This document shows, piece by piece, positions 24,061 through 37,264 of a stretch of 64,000 nt of DNA (positions are counted from its first letter, which is position 1; every line of letters begins with the position of its first letter). Origin of the DNA: Druceiella hillmani (taxonomy: Eukaryota > Arthropoda > Insecta > Lepidoptera > Hepialidae). The DNA lies in contig JAYKKI010000023.1 in NCBI GenBank assembly GCA_039881145.1, positions 10,102,001-10,166,000 on the forward strand. Direction: 5' to 3'. Below the pieces are notes generated by a model that ran no database searches, was not told the DNA's origin, and worked only from the letters and a program-made list of their open reading frames with translations. The position numbers and the translations under genes were made by a program.

Positions 24061-24879
24061 AATAACACCGGTTAACGTACAATATATTCTGGACCCGTCT
24101 CTCTCGGCGTTTCTCATTAAGGATGTACGACGAGCTGGCTCGAGTCGACACCCCAAGTACAAGTAGCGCTGTACTTGAAACTTTAGAGGCTTATCAATAT
24201 ATCATTAATTGTGGAGTGAACAGCAGTGAGGTTTAGAACACCAGACAACCAGCAGTTGTAAGCAAAAAATATTTATCTAATGCGCACAAACTGATTGCAG
24301 GAAATGAATATCCTTTTGGGAAAAAACATCGATAATGCGACTCAATAAACAAGATAAGGTAACGCTATTTGTTAGAAATTTACGAATCAGTGGCAAACTT
24401 TTGAGCGGAAGTTGATTGGGCAACTCGACTTCTGCTAATAATTTAATTTTAAATTATTACGCCGGAGATAACTCAATATTTTGGCTTTTCCTGTCTTTAT
24501 AAATACGGAATTTTGAGAAGAGGCTAAGATATGCGAAAATAGTTGAAAATTCCTGAAAATTACTGACTTGGAGGGTCCACGCTGCAATTTTAGCATGTCT
24601 ATCTCTCTCTTACTAGTTACTTGATTAACGATCGCATCATTTCAAAATGCCACTTAGATACTTTGTGACAAGTGAATCGGCCCTCTCTCTGACCTAATAA
24701 ATCCAGATTTAAGGGTTCTTTTTAAAATTCCAACGTCAAGTTCAGACATTTGTCCAAACCAATTTCTACAAGATATATTAATCGTTGCGTCGTAGACGTT
24801 ACAAATGTAGTCCCACCCCCGTCTCCTACCCTCCTTTTCAAAATTCCACCCCTCGGCTGCCGCGCGTCGGCTTCGAAGG

Positions 24880-25090
24880 GTCCCCAGACCCATTTCTGTG
24901 TCAATAACATTAAACATGCTCGGCGTGCTGTTGACTCGGATCACATATTTATCCGGGGCCTGCGAGTGGCGGAGGGCGCTAATTACTAGCAGCGCGACTT
25001 TTCATTTACACGCCGAGCGAGGCGCGGGGCGGTCGCCGTGCGCTCTAATGACACTTATTTGCCGTCGAGTGAATTGCCGCAACGGTCTTT
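24880..25090. promoter_or_regulatory. GC-rich island, candidate conserved non-coding element
   Basis: It contains 'aataacattaaacatgc', 'ggcgctaattactagcagc' and 'gctctaatgacacttatttg' in CpG-rich context. Overlapping short frames on both strands have no domains. Confidence 0.35.
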
Positions 25091-25099
25091 AGCAGTACA

Positions 25100-26395
25100 C
25101 TACTTGAACACTGTAATTATGGATATCTATAGAGATATGCAATGCCGAGTGAATACTTCACTAAATTAATGGGTTCAATACTAATTCAACAATTTTAATC
25201 GTAAAGGAATAAGACATTGATACCGCCCATTTATCTTTAACGCACTAGCGTAAATATTTAGTAACATTGAGAAATCGTTATTGCTATGAAGTTACGCGAC
25301 AATTAAAAACGATGACACAATCCCCTTGCAATTTTAATAACAATAAAATAAAACGGGGTAGAATGACCCATAACGCTGAAATTAAGGGTAGGGCGGTACC
25401 ATATCCATCTTTAAATATTTTAGTAAATCACGTCAAGTTAAGCATTTTTATGCGAATATATGTTTTAATTTTAAACAGATTTGAGCATAAACAAAGGTTT
25501 ATTTTTTCAACCCTGTAGAGATCTAGATCCTCTAGGGAGAGATGTTGCGAACTTTACATACTTCAAACAATATGTCAGCGTTAATTTTGTAAAATAAGTA
25601 AAAACAGAAACAAGAGAAACACTTCTAACAAAATAACTCTGGAAGATGCAAAAGTTGTAAACACATTTAAAGAATGATCTACAAAAATCTATGGAATCTG
25701 TGAAATTATCGCAGAGGGAAATCACAACAACCACCACCAGATTAGAACCGTCACTTCTGGTTTGACGATAAATAGAGACAAAACAAGATCCTACTGCTCT
25801 TATAGAAGCCGCCTTCAGAACACATCTCCGAATATTCGGTCTTCGTCTTCGTTTTCAATTTGGATGAATTTCTTTTACGCGGAGAGATCTCATCAATGGC
25901 ATTGTCGAAACTTTACTTTCTGCGTATAAAATGCCATTATACTTTCGTAGGTTTGAAGGAAAGTCAATTATTTATATCAAAACATGCACACATAGGGTGA
26001 ATTTTATCACGTAACCTTTTTATTATAAAACTCGGAAAAAATTACAACTTTAATTAATCCGTATTTTATTACCATAAACCGACTAGAAACTCATACAATT
26101 TAATTTATCGATAGGTATTATTTTATAACCTCATTGTAATTGCTATTTACGGATAAAGAATTGTTCACATAACCGGCAAGGACAAAAAATTACGTTCCAT
26201 TCGTTGCTAACATCCTAATGGATGTTTGCATTAACTTCTTATGGTATCGCTACGTTTGTTCATAATCCTCGTCACATCAGGGAAGATCCGATCAGATACA
26301 ATATTCGCATTATAACTTATCTGCAATAACAGCATTTATTTTGAAAGAACTTTGAATTAGTCGTGTTTTCAAATTTTATAACGTTGAAGTTTGCA
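25100..26395. other. AT-rich stretch, no gene seen
   Basis: Frames of 76-83 codons (25267-25518 plus, 25507-25737 minus) are unrecognised. The stretch at 25500-25880 has less AT bias and could be an old transposon remnant, but no motif supports that. Confidence 0.35.
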
Positions 26396-26421
26396 CTTCT
26401 ATTATTAGAAAGTTTCAAAGA

Positions 26422-26680
26422 AGATCTGCTTTAATACGGCGCATGACGTTTGAACGTAATATTAGGAAGGCTTGGGACACTTCATAAAAGATCTGCTTTA
26501 ATACGGCGAAAATAGAAGATATGCTTTAATACGACGCATTACGTTTAAGTGTAATATTAGGAAGGCCTGGGACACATCATAAAAGATCTACTTTAATACG
26601 GCGAAAACAGAAGATCTGTTTTAATACGACGCATTAAGTTTAACCGTAATATTAGGAAGGCCTGGGACACATTACAATAC
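26422..26680 (+). repeat. 95-bp tandem array, about 2.7 copies
   Basis: The block 'agatctgctttaatacggcg' recurs at 26422, 26517 and 26612, and 'attaggaagg' at 26461, 26556 and 26651, giving an exact 95-bp period. Within each unit the 'agatctgctttaatacg' block itself occurs twice, so the 95-bp unit arose from a smaller repeat. Confidence 0.85.
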
Positions 26681-27059
26681 ACTGATCTTTTAATCTCGAT
26701 GCCTCATTTGCCTAAGTAGAACGAAGAGGGACACTTAAATTTTACAACCCCATTTCAAAGGTTTTTATTAGATTTTTTGACAACATTTTGCACAGCTATA
26801 AACTCAGTTTTGTAAAAAAAATTACTTTAACAAATATAGTTAATAGACGATAAATAGGAGTGACTTGCCAGTGAGCACGGACTTTAGATGTGGAATATTA
26901 TCATTACATTTTCATTTTTTTCTGCTAACCAATTCCAGTCTCTCGACAGTTTGTACAATCTTATTATCGATAAATATTACGCACAATTACTTTATAAATA
27001 ATGTCGTACCCACAAAATTTCTAACCATTAGCATAATAGCTTTCAATATGGGCTTTTAA

Positions 27060-27350
27060 CTATATCGCACGACTCACGCCCACACCAACCCTTTCCGACA
27101 AAACCGAGTACAACAAGCTCGTTATTACGGACAAGTAGGTCCATTGATAAATATATTAACAAAGCAGCCTCGATCGTTAAATAAAAAGTCACAATGTGTT
27201 AACACGCGCGCCAGTCACGTATTGCGACGAAAGAAGCTATTAACACAACAGTAATTTAAAGAGAGAGAGATTGAAACGCGAGATATCAACCTTGTTCCGC
27301 TGACGTTAATTGACCCGAACACCGTACCTGCCACAATAGGGTTACCGTGT
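27060..27350. promoter_or_regulatory. Candidate conserved non-coding element
   Basis: It contains 'tccattgataaatatattaac', 'cgatcgttaaataaaaagtc' and 'gctgacgttaattgacccg' in CpG-containing context. No frame of note. Confidence 0.3.
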
Positions 27351-27839
27351 GTTAATAATTCACTATTATACTACATATACTATAAAAATACACAATTAAA
27401 AATTTAATTTGATGTTCACATGAAAAAAAAACTAAATAAAAAAATGTATTGACTGCGAAGTTATTGAAATTAGCATAGTAATATAGTATCAATATCAGCG
27501 AGTTACTTGCTTTTCATGTAATGTTGAAAATAGGTCTTGAGAGGCTCTTCTATTCTAGCATTAGAAATGTATAGGAGTGTTTTAGGGCTTCTAAATAAAA
27601 TTATAAACATTTATTATCCATTTCTTGTCGCTTGTTGTTTATTGAGCTCTTAACAACTAACAAAAAATTGTCATTAAAGGAAATAAAATTGTATTGTATG
27701 CTGAAAGACAAAAATCTCCAAAATCATCAGGAAAAAAATTTAAATGTGAATAAATTATAATAATTGAACTTTCTTGGGCAAACAATGAATATTTAAGCGG
27801 AAAAAAATCAACTTGCATGGTAAAAAACATCAGGCCTCT

Positions 27840-28060
27840 GTACGTGGTACTTGCCGGGTAACGTTCTTGCTGCGAACAGTAGAGGGGTAAATTGTGCGCT
27901 TATTTTCATTAACTGCATGTTCTTGTTAATAGACGATAAAATAGTTGACGTCATAATAAGTGAACGAAATTTGCGGTTTATCGCTCGAATACCGCAACGA
28001 ATGGGAGCAGAGTTCGTTTCCTGCACGAACAACTAAACTGATTCTGGTTTTCGTTATACG
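27840..28060. promoter_or_regulatory. Candidate conserved non-coding element with CRE octamer
   Basis: A tgacgtca octamer lies at 27946-27953, along with 'cattaactgcatg' and 'tgcggtttatcgctcg'. Short frames on both strands are unrecognised. Confidence 0.3.
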
Positions 28061-28194
28061 TTCGTGCATTCAACTGCAACTTTTTAGGTGGATATCTATA
28101 TTCTGTATGTTAAAATTTTGTTTAACATGTTCTTTTATGAAAATAAGCATATCATGTAAATAGACAAAGTGCCATAGTAGGAATTTTGTTTTCA

Positions 28195-28720
28195 GATATA
28201 TACTAGGCGATCCGGCCCGACTTCGTACGAGTGCAATTAAATTATTTGATTTAAATTTTTTTTTCTTTGGTTAACATAGTCTAACGCTTTATTTTGTTTT
28301 AACAAAAATATAATGATATTCAGCGACAGGACGCACTTGCGCTATTCCCGAGCCAAGCGTCCCTGTTTTCCTTCTCTTTTCCACTTTTGAATACTAATAA
28401 GTCATACCTAACGTCATAAGTTTAAGCACTGTTTAATTTTTCTTAAACTACTTGATTCAAGTTATAAAGTGAACAGACAATTTTTAAATATAGAATGGTC
28501 CGCCCTGACGACTTTTTCGGGTACAATTATTAAAAAAAGATTTTTTGACATTTATTTTTCTCTCACGCACATATTATTTTAATTAACTAAAATATAATAA
28601 TGTACCGCGACACGATACGCTTAAGATATTCCCACACCGAGGGTGCCCGTTTTACCCTCCCTCCTCAGTTTTCCATCACCATGTGCGAATACATCATACC
28701 AAATGTCATCAATATCTTAC
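28195..28720 (-). mobile_element. Two diverged RTE-like LINE 3' ends in tandem
   Basis: On the minus strand the 3' signature 'cgaag..gggccggatcgc' appears twice, from about 28240-28206 and about 28530-28494, each followed by similar sequence ('atac.tcataccaaatgtcat'-type blocks). Lepidopteran RTE-type LINEs end with a 'gtgcgaagccggggcgg...' motif of this kind. No reverse-transcriptase frame remains. Confidence 0.5.
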
Positions 28721-29475
28721 TTTTCTTTACTTTCAAAAACCTTTTAATTTCTTTTAAAATACTAATCTATAATTAGAAAATGTGCATAATCAGTTTTTAT
28801 CTATTGAAACACTTATAATTACTGTGATACTTATTTTAAAAAGGCTTAATTAATTAAATTAAACTTCGCCACTTTGTCCTAAACACTTTTTTACCTTAAA
28901 ACCAGTTACCGTAGCTTATCTAAAATAAATGTTGTCGCAGAGTATTCTGAGGTCTCGTAAAAACTAGAATTTCCCTATGCATGTTATAATTGGTAATATT
29001 TTTAGTAGCGCCAGTCACAAAAGTCTACAGACCAACGACTTTGACATTTTGAACTATATCTTAATAATTATACAATATAGGTATAACCTATTTAACCTAT
29101 GACAATCTCAAAACAATAATTACCATATTATGAAAAAGTAATTTTTGACTAAATCCCTAAAAAACAAACGAAACTTTTACCTTCTTACTTCAAAAAATAG
29201 GCAAAAAACAAAAACAGCGGCAAATCAATTTGTATATGAACGCAAACTTTAATTAGATAACTTCTTACATTTTAATTAATAATCACTTTAATTACCTACT
29301 AAAAACGTCCTGTTAATAAATCAAACCTTTCAATTTTGAACATTCAAGAGATGAGTCACAGCACAATTTCAAGCTGAGAAATTGTCACACGCATTTTTCC
29401 AGCTTGAAATAATAATATCATAATGAACCTTTGATGTGTTAGGGAAAAATTTTAAAGCGCATATCATTTACGTCA
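28720..29475. other. AT-rich stretch, no gene seen
   Basis: Possibly further decayed transposon sequence, without recognisable motifs. Confidence 0.4.
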
Positions 29476-29478
29476 ACA

Positions 29479-29563
29479 TGACGTCATATTCGTCCATGAT
29501 CAGAATCAATCTGTACGCGTTTGACTGCAAATTTTCCACCGCTGCCGGTCTAGATTGACGTCA
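29479..29563. promoter_or_regulatory. Pair of CRE octamers
   Basis: Two perfect tgacgtca octamers, both followed by 'tat', lie at 29479-29486 and 29556-29563. CREB/ATF-family bZIP factors bind this sequence. A role here is inferred from the pairing. Confidence 0.3.
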
Positions 29564-29884
29564 TATATATTACCATCTCTTTCTATTTCATTGGTATATA
29601 ATGAAGATGAGTTAAAAGTTGAATATGAGTTGATGTCACCATACATAACAAATCTCTAAATCTCGACAACTTAACAACTTAAACGAAGACAACAAAATAA
29701 GCATGTCAATGCATGCCAAAAATGTATATATTTAAACGAATCGGTGCAGATCCGCTTTTTTAAATATTTCACAACATGGTTTCATTACATAAATATATAT
29801 TATATAATTGATTGTAATGTTTACATAAGAATATAATTCACAACGTGCGTAACAATTCGTCGCAAAAGCTACATTTATTGTTTA

Positions 29885-30300
29885 ACACCTACGTCATTAT
29901 GTTGTTTAAAAACAACTTACAGTTGCTAACGCAAATGCGTTCTCTCTCGAAAGTGAGTTTAATTCGTACACGTACGTTCGAATAATCGATCGTAACAGAT
30001 TTGTTTCGCCACATCAATGCTTTCATTCAGTTAATCTAAACACATTTCTCTTCAATATCACATAGATTACCTTCACAATATGGGTAATAATTACGTAAAT
30101 AAAGATTCATTAAAGGTTTAAAATACACGCCATTATGTTGTTTAAAAAACTTACGTTGCAAAGAAGGTACGTTCTCTCGAAACTGATTTTAATTCACATG
30201 TATTCAAAGAATCTTAACAGATTTGCTTCGCGATATACCAATGATTGTATTTAATTAAAGACATTTCTCTTCAATATCATAAAGTTACCTTTATTACATC
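29885..30300 (+). repeat. Diverged tandem duplication, period about 236 bp
   Basis: 'cattatgttgtttaaaa' recurs at 29895 and 30131. Both copies continue through 'gttctctcgaaa.tgatttaattc', 'cttaacagatttgcttcg' and 'catttctcttcaatatca'. Confidence 0.75.
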
Positions 30301-30879
30301 TACCAGTATCTTTGTTCTTAAACATTCCACTACTTTCTATAAAAGGTAGTTTACCCAAGGGTGAAATATCGGAATTAATATAATATTGACAGTAGGATTA
30401 TATCAATCTTTAAAGAGTTCAAGGACATCGTGTACCACGTTTTAATATTCATTAGAAAAATTAAGTGTCACATTCACTAGTCTTTCTATTCTTCTTGCCT
30501 CACCTTGCATTATTTTTCCACTGAGTATAAAAAATATACTCAACTACTTGTCACTTTAGACTGTGTAGCAGCAGCAGCATCAGCTCCACCTAACGACATC
30601 CTAAGAAAGTATTTTGTTATTCCTTAAAGAACTATGATGTTTTTCGAGGCGAAAATTATCATATATATTAATCAGTATACTATCAATGGGTAAAATCGAT
30701 TCATTCTTTAAGTAGCTCTTAAGTAACAATAAAACAAACAAAAGACTAATCGAAGAAGATAAGCTTTTCGAATTATGGTATAATGATTTATATGCTACAC
30801 GGTACTTAGAAACAGAGCTAGCTGCATCTTCTACCTTACACGTATTTTAAGTAAAATAATACCCCACGCTTAACACCGC

Positions 30880-31330
30880 GCATTCAAGCGAACGGAGCGT
30901 ATCACGGCCGAAATCTGTAAAGCTGCATAATCTCACACGTCCATCTCTTATTCATTACCTGAATTCCCTTAATAGCAATCAAATATCTGGCTCGATAACA
31001 TCGTATCGATGAGATAGCGCACACCGCTCACTGAGAGATGGCCGCAGTCGCCGCTAAAAAACGAGTTCGCAACCGGTCCGCGACATCGCGTGTCGCCCCT
31101 TATGAACGGTCATGACGACTCCCGTTAATGGCCATCAGCCGGACGGGGGGGATATAACAGGTATAAAGAGCGACATGAGTATAAGCGGGACGGGTACGTA
31201 CGTACCTGGACGCGAGACCGGTCAAGCGACGCGAGCAGCTGACAAATGCCATCGACTTGCATTAAATATTACGATCTCAAGCTGGTTTTATTATTCTGCG
31301 CCGCGTCTTTATACCAAATACCGAAAAGAT
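30880..31330. promoter_or_regulatory. GC-rich island, candidate conserved non-coding element
   Basis: CpG-rich with 'gaattcccttaatagc' and a 'gtacgtacgtac' run at 31195-31206. The 82-codon plus-strand frame (31112-31360) starts in the island and has no domain. Confidence 0.35.
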
Positions 31331-31699
31331 CAAGTAAACATGCCCATTAAAAGTTGTTAACATACCGTTTAAATTATCTTTGATTGCTGACGGCGCGACT
31401 TTAATATGTTTTGAGTCACGACATCATTGCTTTAAGACTTTGTGTAAAATTTGACCATAGATGTTTAATCTTCCGAAGGCTGCCATTTAGACTGGTATTT
31501 GTTGAATTTTAAAAAATTAAATTAAAATAGTAGTACATGTTAAATATTTTTGAAATTAGATATAACTATTTGAAATTAATAATACTAAAAAAATATCAAA
31601 AGTAGTGTTAATCACAAAATAGTGTATTGTGTGGTAAGTCAAAAGTAAAAGACAATCAGATATATCTATACTTAATATCGTATTATTATATAAAAGTCG

Positions 31700-32185
31700 T
31701 TCTACTGAATGTCGAGTTTGTACCGTAAATATTAAATAAAAGTTAAAAGGACTTTTGTTTGTCTATCTACCTGTATATCTGTTTACTAGGGCATCAGGAA
31801 AAAACTACTGGCCGATTTAACTGAAATAATGGCGATAAGTTTCAAATTTAAAACTATGCTGCCAACTTTATCCTGATCAAATATGCCCTAAGGGATTAAA
31901 ACATTTATTGGTGAAATATATCGGTTGGTGCTTACGCGATAAAAAGCGAATATGCGATTTTAAAAAGTGACGAATTGAAAGTGACGCAAACATAACTTAA
32001 AACACGTAGAAAAAAATCTAAATAATAAAATTATCATTATCTATAAAGCAACTATTTAATATTAGATTCAACACTTATTTATTCTTTTCTTTACCCAAAT
32101 ACCTGCAAATGTCCTTTATTTAAATTGGTTATTACTAGAGAACACCTACACTGCGTTAAATTTAAACGGGCGAAGCCGCGGCCCA
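31700..32185 (+). mobile_element. RTE-like LINE 3' untranslated fragment
   Basis: It shows the familiar order 'gacttttgtttgtctatc', 'catcaggaaaaaactactgg', 'ccgatttaac', with a terminal 'cgggcgaagccgcgg' near 32168-32181. Insect RTE-type elements carry this non-coding tail. No protein frame is left. Confidence 0.5.
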
Positions 32186-32559
32186 AAAGTCAGTTATTAA
32201 TAGAATTAAAAGTTTTAGATACACCTGTAATAAACAGGGAAAAAATAATATTTTACTGATAGATCAAATTATATACCTGATTCCATCTATTTTTTTCTTA
32301 ACCGACTTGGAATCGTCTGGTTTTTAGTATCTGGTTCCATCCATAAAAATTCACATTAGGTCTGCTGTTCATTAAAAATACAAAACTATTTAAAAGCCAA
32401 GGTGAGATTAAAATTCTTCAAATTGATGCCCTTACTCACAATTAGGCAAATCCACCTCAAGCGATGATAAAAATACTACATTATTGTGACAAAAACACAT
32501 CTAAGATGTTTTTTAGAGAAATAAATATCTTACGGAAATCAATTTCGCATAATTACTCC

Positions 32560-32970
32560 TATAACGAACAACGGGGCAGCCTCTCACCCAGATTCTTCAA
32601 AGCGACAACCGACATATCTCTCGACGATAGACGGGAAGTCCGACGGCAGGCGGCCGTAGAACGCAAGCGCCTATCTTCTAACAGAGTGACAACGGAGCTC
32701 CCGTAACAATACGCCGATATGACGGCACAATCGATCGGCCGCCGCGCTGAGCGTGCGCTCGCGCAGTCCGCTTGCACCGCGTAATGACGCCATTAATAAC
32801 CCGCCAGATAAGGCCGTCACCGTAATAAGCGCATTTATACAGAATTGAATTACGATACGCGATTAATTATGGTTCGGTTCGCTGTCGGCCTGGCTCAGCT
32901 GTAATTACCTGTGAGCTAACTCACTTTGCGGTGGCGTGCGGCTAATCTACGAAAATGGTCTACGGTGCTT
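32560..32970. promoter_or_regulatory. Strong candidate conserved non-coding element
   Basis: CpG-rich sequence with many ordered homeodomain-type cores: 'gacgccattaataacc', 'gaattgaattacg', 'gcgattaattatgg', 'gctgtaattacctg'. No protein domain in the 72-80 codon frames on either strand. Confidence 0.45.
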
Positions 32971-33204
32971 TTCAATTTTGAACCTCTGTAAAGTATGTAT
33001 ATTATTCTTTTATCTATCTATTTTCATACTTCATATTAATTTTATAAAGATAAAAGTTTGTTTGCCTGTTAAGAGTTACCATCGGCTTAACCGATTGACA
33101 AGAAATTTTAAAATCCTGTAGCTCATAATATCCAAATGGACACAGACTATATAATGTATTTGTAGAACATGGGGATAGTGACCAACAACGACAACGCAAC
33201 TTTC

Positions 33205-34085
33205 AAAAAAGTTCCAACGATGTATACGGCTAATTATTAAATGTTGTTTGTGGTAATCGTTTGTAGATTACAAGATTGGTACTTCACGTAGTCAGCTGAT
33301 TCCATTCACTTCTTTCTTATGTCTTAATCATTTCGCATGGTTAAACAAACTAAATCATTAGAGCTACACATCAAAATAATGTTGGAAAGAATTATACGCG
33401 ACAATGAAACGTACAAAAAAGTTCCAGGACGTACGGCTAATTAATTAGATATTGTTTGTACTAGATACTTTGAAGATTACAAGATTGGAGCGTACAGTTC
33501 CGTAATTCACGAAATCTGCTGTTTCCACTTATTTTTTTCTTATGCCTTAATCATTTCGCATGGTTAGAGAAACCAAATCATTAAAGCTAAATCAAACTAA
33601 TATTAAACAAACTAAACCACTAGAGCAACATCAAAATAATGTTTGAACAAATTATACACGATAATGAACTTTAAAAACGTTCTAGAATGTCTACGGCTAA
33701 TTATTAGATATTGTTTATGATAATCGTTTGTAGATTACAAGATTGGGCCGTATAGTTTCGTAATTGACGAAATCTGCTGCTTCGTTCATTTCTTTCTTAT
33801 GTCTGAATCATTTCGCATGGTTAAACAAACTAAGTCATTATAGCTACATCAAAATGTTAAACTAAACCATTAGAGCTATATCAAAATAATGTTTGAAAGA
33901 ATATACAAAAAAAAGAAACTTACAAAAAGTTCCAGAACTTATACGGCTAATTATTAGATATTGTTTGTGATAATCGTTTGTAGATTACAAGACTGGGCCG
34001 TATAGTTCCATATTTGACGAAATCTGCTGATTCCATTCACTTTGTTCTTATATCTATATAATTTAGCATGGTTAAAAACAGAAGA
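33205..34085 (+). repeat. Diverged tandem array, four copies of 207-260 bp
   Basis: The landmark 'tacggctaatta' recurs at 33225, 33432, 33692 and 33942. Each copy continues with 'gatattgtttgt', 'gattacaagattgg', 'cgaaatctgctg', 'catttcgcatggttaa'. Length differences come from internal gains of the 'aaactaaa.cattagagc' segment. Old array, source unknown. Confidence 0.85.
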
Positions 34086-36820
34086 TTGTTTATATAATAG
34101 TTTCCATTGAATCGGACCAGCGCAAAATACGATATTAGCTGTGAGTACCCGCTTCTTGTTAAAGGAATTGTCAGTATCATTTGAAGGACAATTCATTTTA
34201 AAATTTTATCGTAAATTAAAAATTTACTGTAAAATGTTTAATAGTAAGTACGTACAACTTTTGAATAACACAAGAATTTGTTTCGCTAACTTTTTTAAGA
34301 CTTTTGATAAAACGGACGTCACATCGCGTAAACTGGTGTTTTAGCGTGAATTTTAAAAACCGATATTTTAGGTTTAGTTTTATTAATAAATGGCGCATTT
34401 ATTATTTTAAATACGTTTTGTTTCAGGTATAAATATTTGTTATAAATTAACAGCCAAGTTTCCATGGTCATTAATGATTAAAAAACATCGCGTTCCATTC
34501 TAATGGAATTATACTATTTTTCGGGTAACGTATTTATTAAATTGAACCATGATCTATTTCCTGGAAATCAGTTCAGCCATTTAGGCGTGATTGAGTATAG
34601 ACCATCTAAACACTTTTTGGATTATTAATATTCCTCGCCTATACGTTACTCCCTTACACAAACTACGTTGTATCAACTGATGATTCATTGCAGATTTATT
34701 ATATATAACAAACAAACCAAAACACTCTCACATTTATAGTATTAACGTCGTCCGAAAATAAAGTATGATGAAATACTCGGCTCGAATTCGTCCTAATATT
34801 TATATAGAATACAACACGTACTTTCGCATCATAAATATTCTAAAACCTGATTAAGATAACGTTGACATGTGGTGCAACCTCATAAAACTGACTGCCTGTT
34901 TTTGGTACATTCTATCGCTTGTCCAAAAATAAACAAGTCGTTTTAATTAATGTGTATTTTTTGCAAATCAAATTAAATTAATCGTTTTATTTCGATTACG
35001 CTATAGCAGATTAATGAATCGTTTTGTTGTGACTAAAAATTTACATTTGACGCAAAACGCCGTCAGCATTTATGTTATTGCTTAACGTTTAAAACTTGTT
35101 AACAAATTATTACACGCGGTGTGGCCCGATTTACCAACTCCCGTCTTTTCAGTTGCTGTTTCGTATGACATTTCCGTGTTGAAACAATTTATTTTTTCTT
35201 CCTCCATAATCACAATTTGTTATTATAAACTAGTGAAGTCCTAAAAATAAACACGTATAATGAAATTTATGCATATCAGGAAAGTGATTCAATCGAGCTA
35301 TTCCGCAAGGAAGGTGTCAAATGGTCATATTATATTGCATACAGGAATGGTCCTTACTAAGATAGAGCAATGACTTGTAATTTTTTTGTCTTGTGACTTA
35401 AGCGTAAACGAAAGAAAATATCATACATGACATTCTCTTTCTACGATATCTTGATCTCTCATTGTTTTTCGTTATATAACATAAAATGTATCTAAGCAGT
35501 TATAATGTTTGCCGACAGTCGCATATTCTATCTGATTTGTTTTAACTAAAAACAACATCTTACATTGACAATACAACACTGATTCATTATTTATTTAGTT
35601 GCTAAGTTATAACAATGACAATGTGATATATATTAAAAAAGGAATGAAGTGTTTTTAATATTATAATGAATTCTGGGCGACAAGTTATAAACAATCATTA
35701 AAACCCAAGTAAACATAACACGTTAAGATAATGTGTGGAAAACAGTAGAAATGAAGTGTACAAAGCATCGTAATAAGACAGAAAATATTCCAATTACGCA
35801 GGTACTATTATTTGAAAAAATAAATGTTTTCATCGAGACCTAAAATATACAACACGCTGACTTTGTAAGTGTATAACTTCTTACACATATAAACACATAT
35901 ACACACTATACATATAAAGTTTAGAATTTATGGCAAACGTTTGCTATACTTAGTTGCAACTCTGCCATTAACTGAAATTAAACAACTTGTTAAAATTAAG
36001 TAAATATTTCATTAGACATAAAACGTGATAATCCCAAAGTAGATCTTCAATGTTTGACAATGTCATCAAATAAAAATGACCCCGTATTTAACAATCAATT
36101 ATAACAAACATCGCCTCGATATGATAAGTCATCGCTATCATCTGCTCCCAAAATCTAAACACTCACACAATATAGTACTCCAAATAAACTCGTAACCAAA
36201 TCCAAACACCATTCTCAACATCGTATACCATTACCGTTGAGAAACGCCATCTCTGCAGTCCAGTGGTAAGCAATCTCAAATTACGTCATTAAATGTATAA
36301 CGTATACAATTCTTATGAGCAGCTTTTATATAAAAACATTTAACACAATTAAGTTCACAAGGTCAACGGTCAGATTCATTATATTCATTTGTTTATATCC
36401 AAAGAGATAATATAAAAATAATAAAGCGAGATTCAAGTTGTTCCTAACGTCTTCGAAACTTGAAAGCAACTTTCGTGTAAAATATAAAAACAGACAGTTT
36501 TGCCATTCTTTACTAGGCCTAAAGAGAAAAGTTGGAACAGCTGTAAGCTGGAACATAATATTAGGACAGAGCAATTTCTCTACATTTTCATAATTTCTCT
36601 CTCTATTTTCATCTCTTAGCAAGAGATTGTTCCGTGTTTCATACAATTAAAAAAAGTACTGGATATCTGTTCACATTTGGGAAATCGACAAAAACGTTTA
36701 ACTGAATCTATCGAGATTATATGCTTATACATTATATTTACTTTGCATTTGCCGAGAAAACTCATCATCGTGTATAATTTACGTTATAAGACTTTGATAG
36801 GCAGCAATCAGACATATAAG
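34085..36820. other. AT-rich stretch, no gene seen
   Basis: Several 60-106 codon frames (for example 36326-36646 minus) have no domains. No clear repeat. Confidence 0.45.
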
Positions 36821-36829
36821 CGAGACACT

Positions 36830-37260
36830 TCAATGAGAGCAGCGAGAAACCTTTTAACGGTTCATCATTCGAGTAGTACCGGTCCGGTTTTTATTTAGAT
36901 GGTAATCTCTCGAAAGTACGGACATACACGACAACGAAACGACGGACCGCGGGTTGCGCGCGACTGCTCCGGCCGAATGTCGCCCAGCGGCCCGTTCTCA
37001 CGGCGGCTGGCCGGATATTATCCACGATCATGAATAAGCAACACACGCTAATAACAGGCCGGCGCATGATAGTTTCCAATTACCGACACGCACGCCGTGG
37101 CCGCGCCGTAAATTAAACCGTAGCGGCGCGAGGGACGCGCACGATTAAAATCATCGGCCGATGCGGGACTAATGACACGGCCGGCGGTGAGCGCGCACCG
37201 CGGCCCGACATCAGCTGATCGTTCATCTCGCTAAAAGACTTCGACACCGTATTCGTACCT
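36830..37260. promoter_or_regulatory. Strong candidate conserved non-coding element
   Basis: Very CpG-rich block with 'cacgctaataacagg', 'tttccaattaccgac', 'gtaaattaaaccg' and 'gactaatgacacgg' embedded at intervals. Short frames on both strands are compositional. Confidence 0.45.
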
Positions 37261-37264
37261 AACT

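Noticed and set aside
33205..34085. CRISPR array
   Set aside because: Units are 207-260 bp, diverged and lack repeat-spacer structure; the genome looks eukaryotic.
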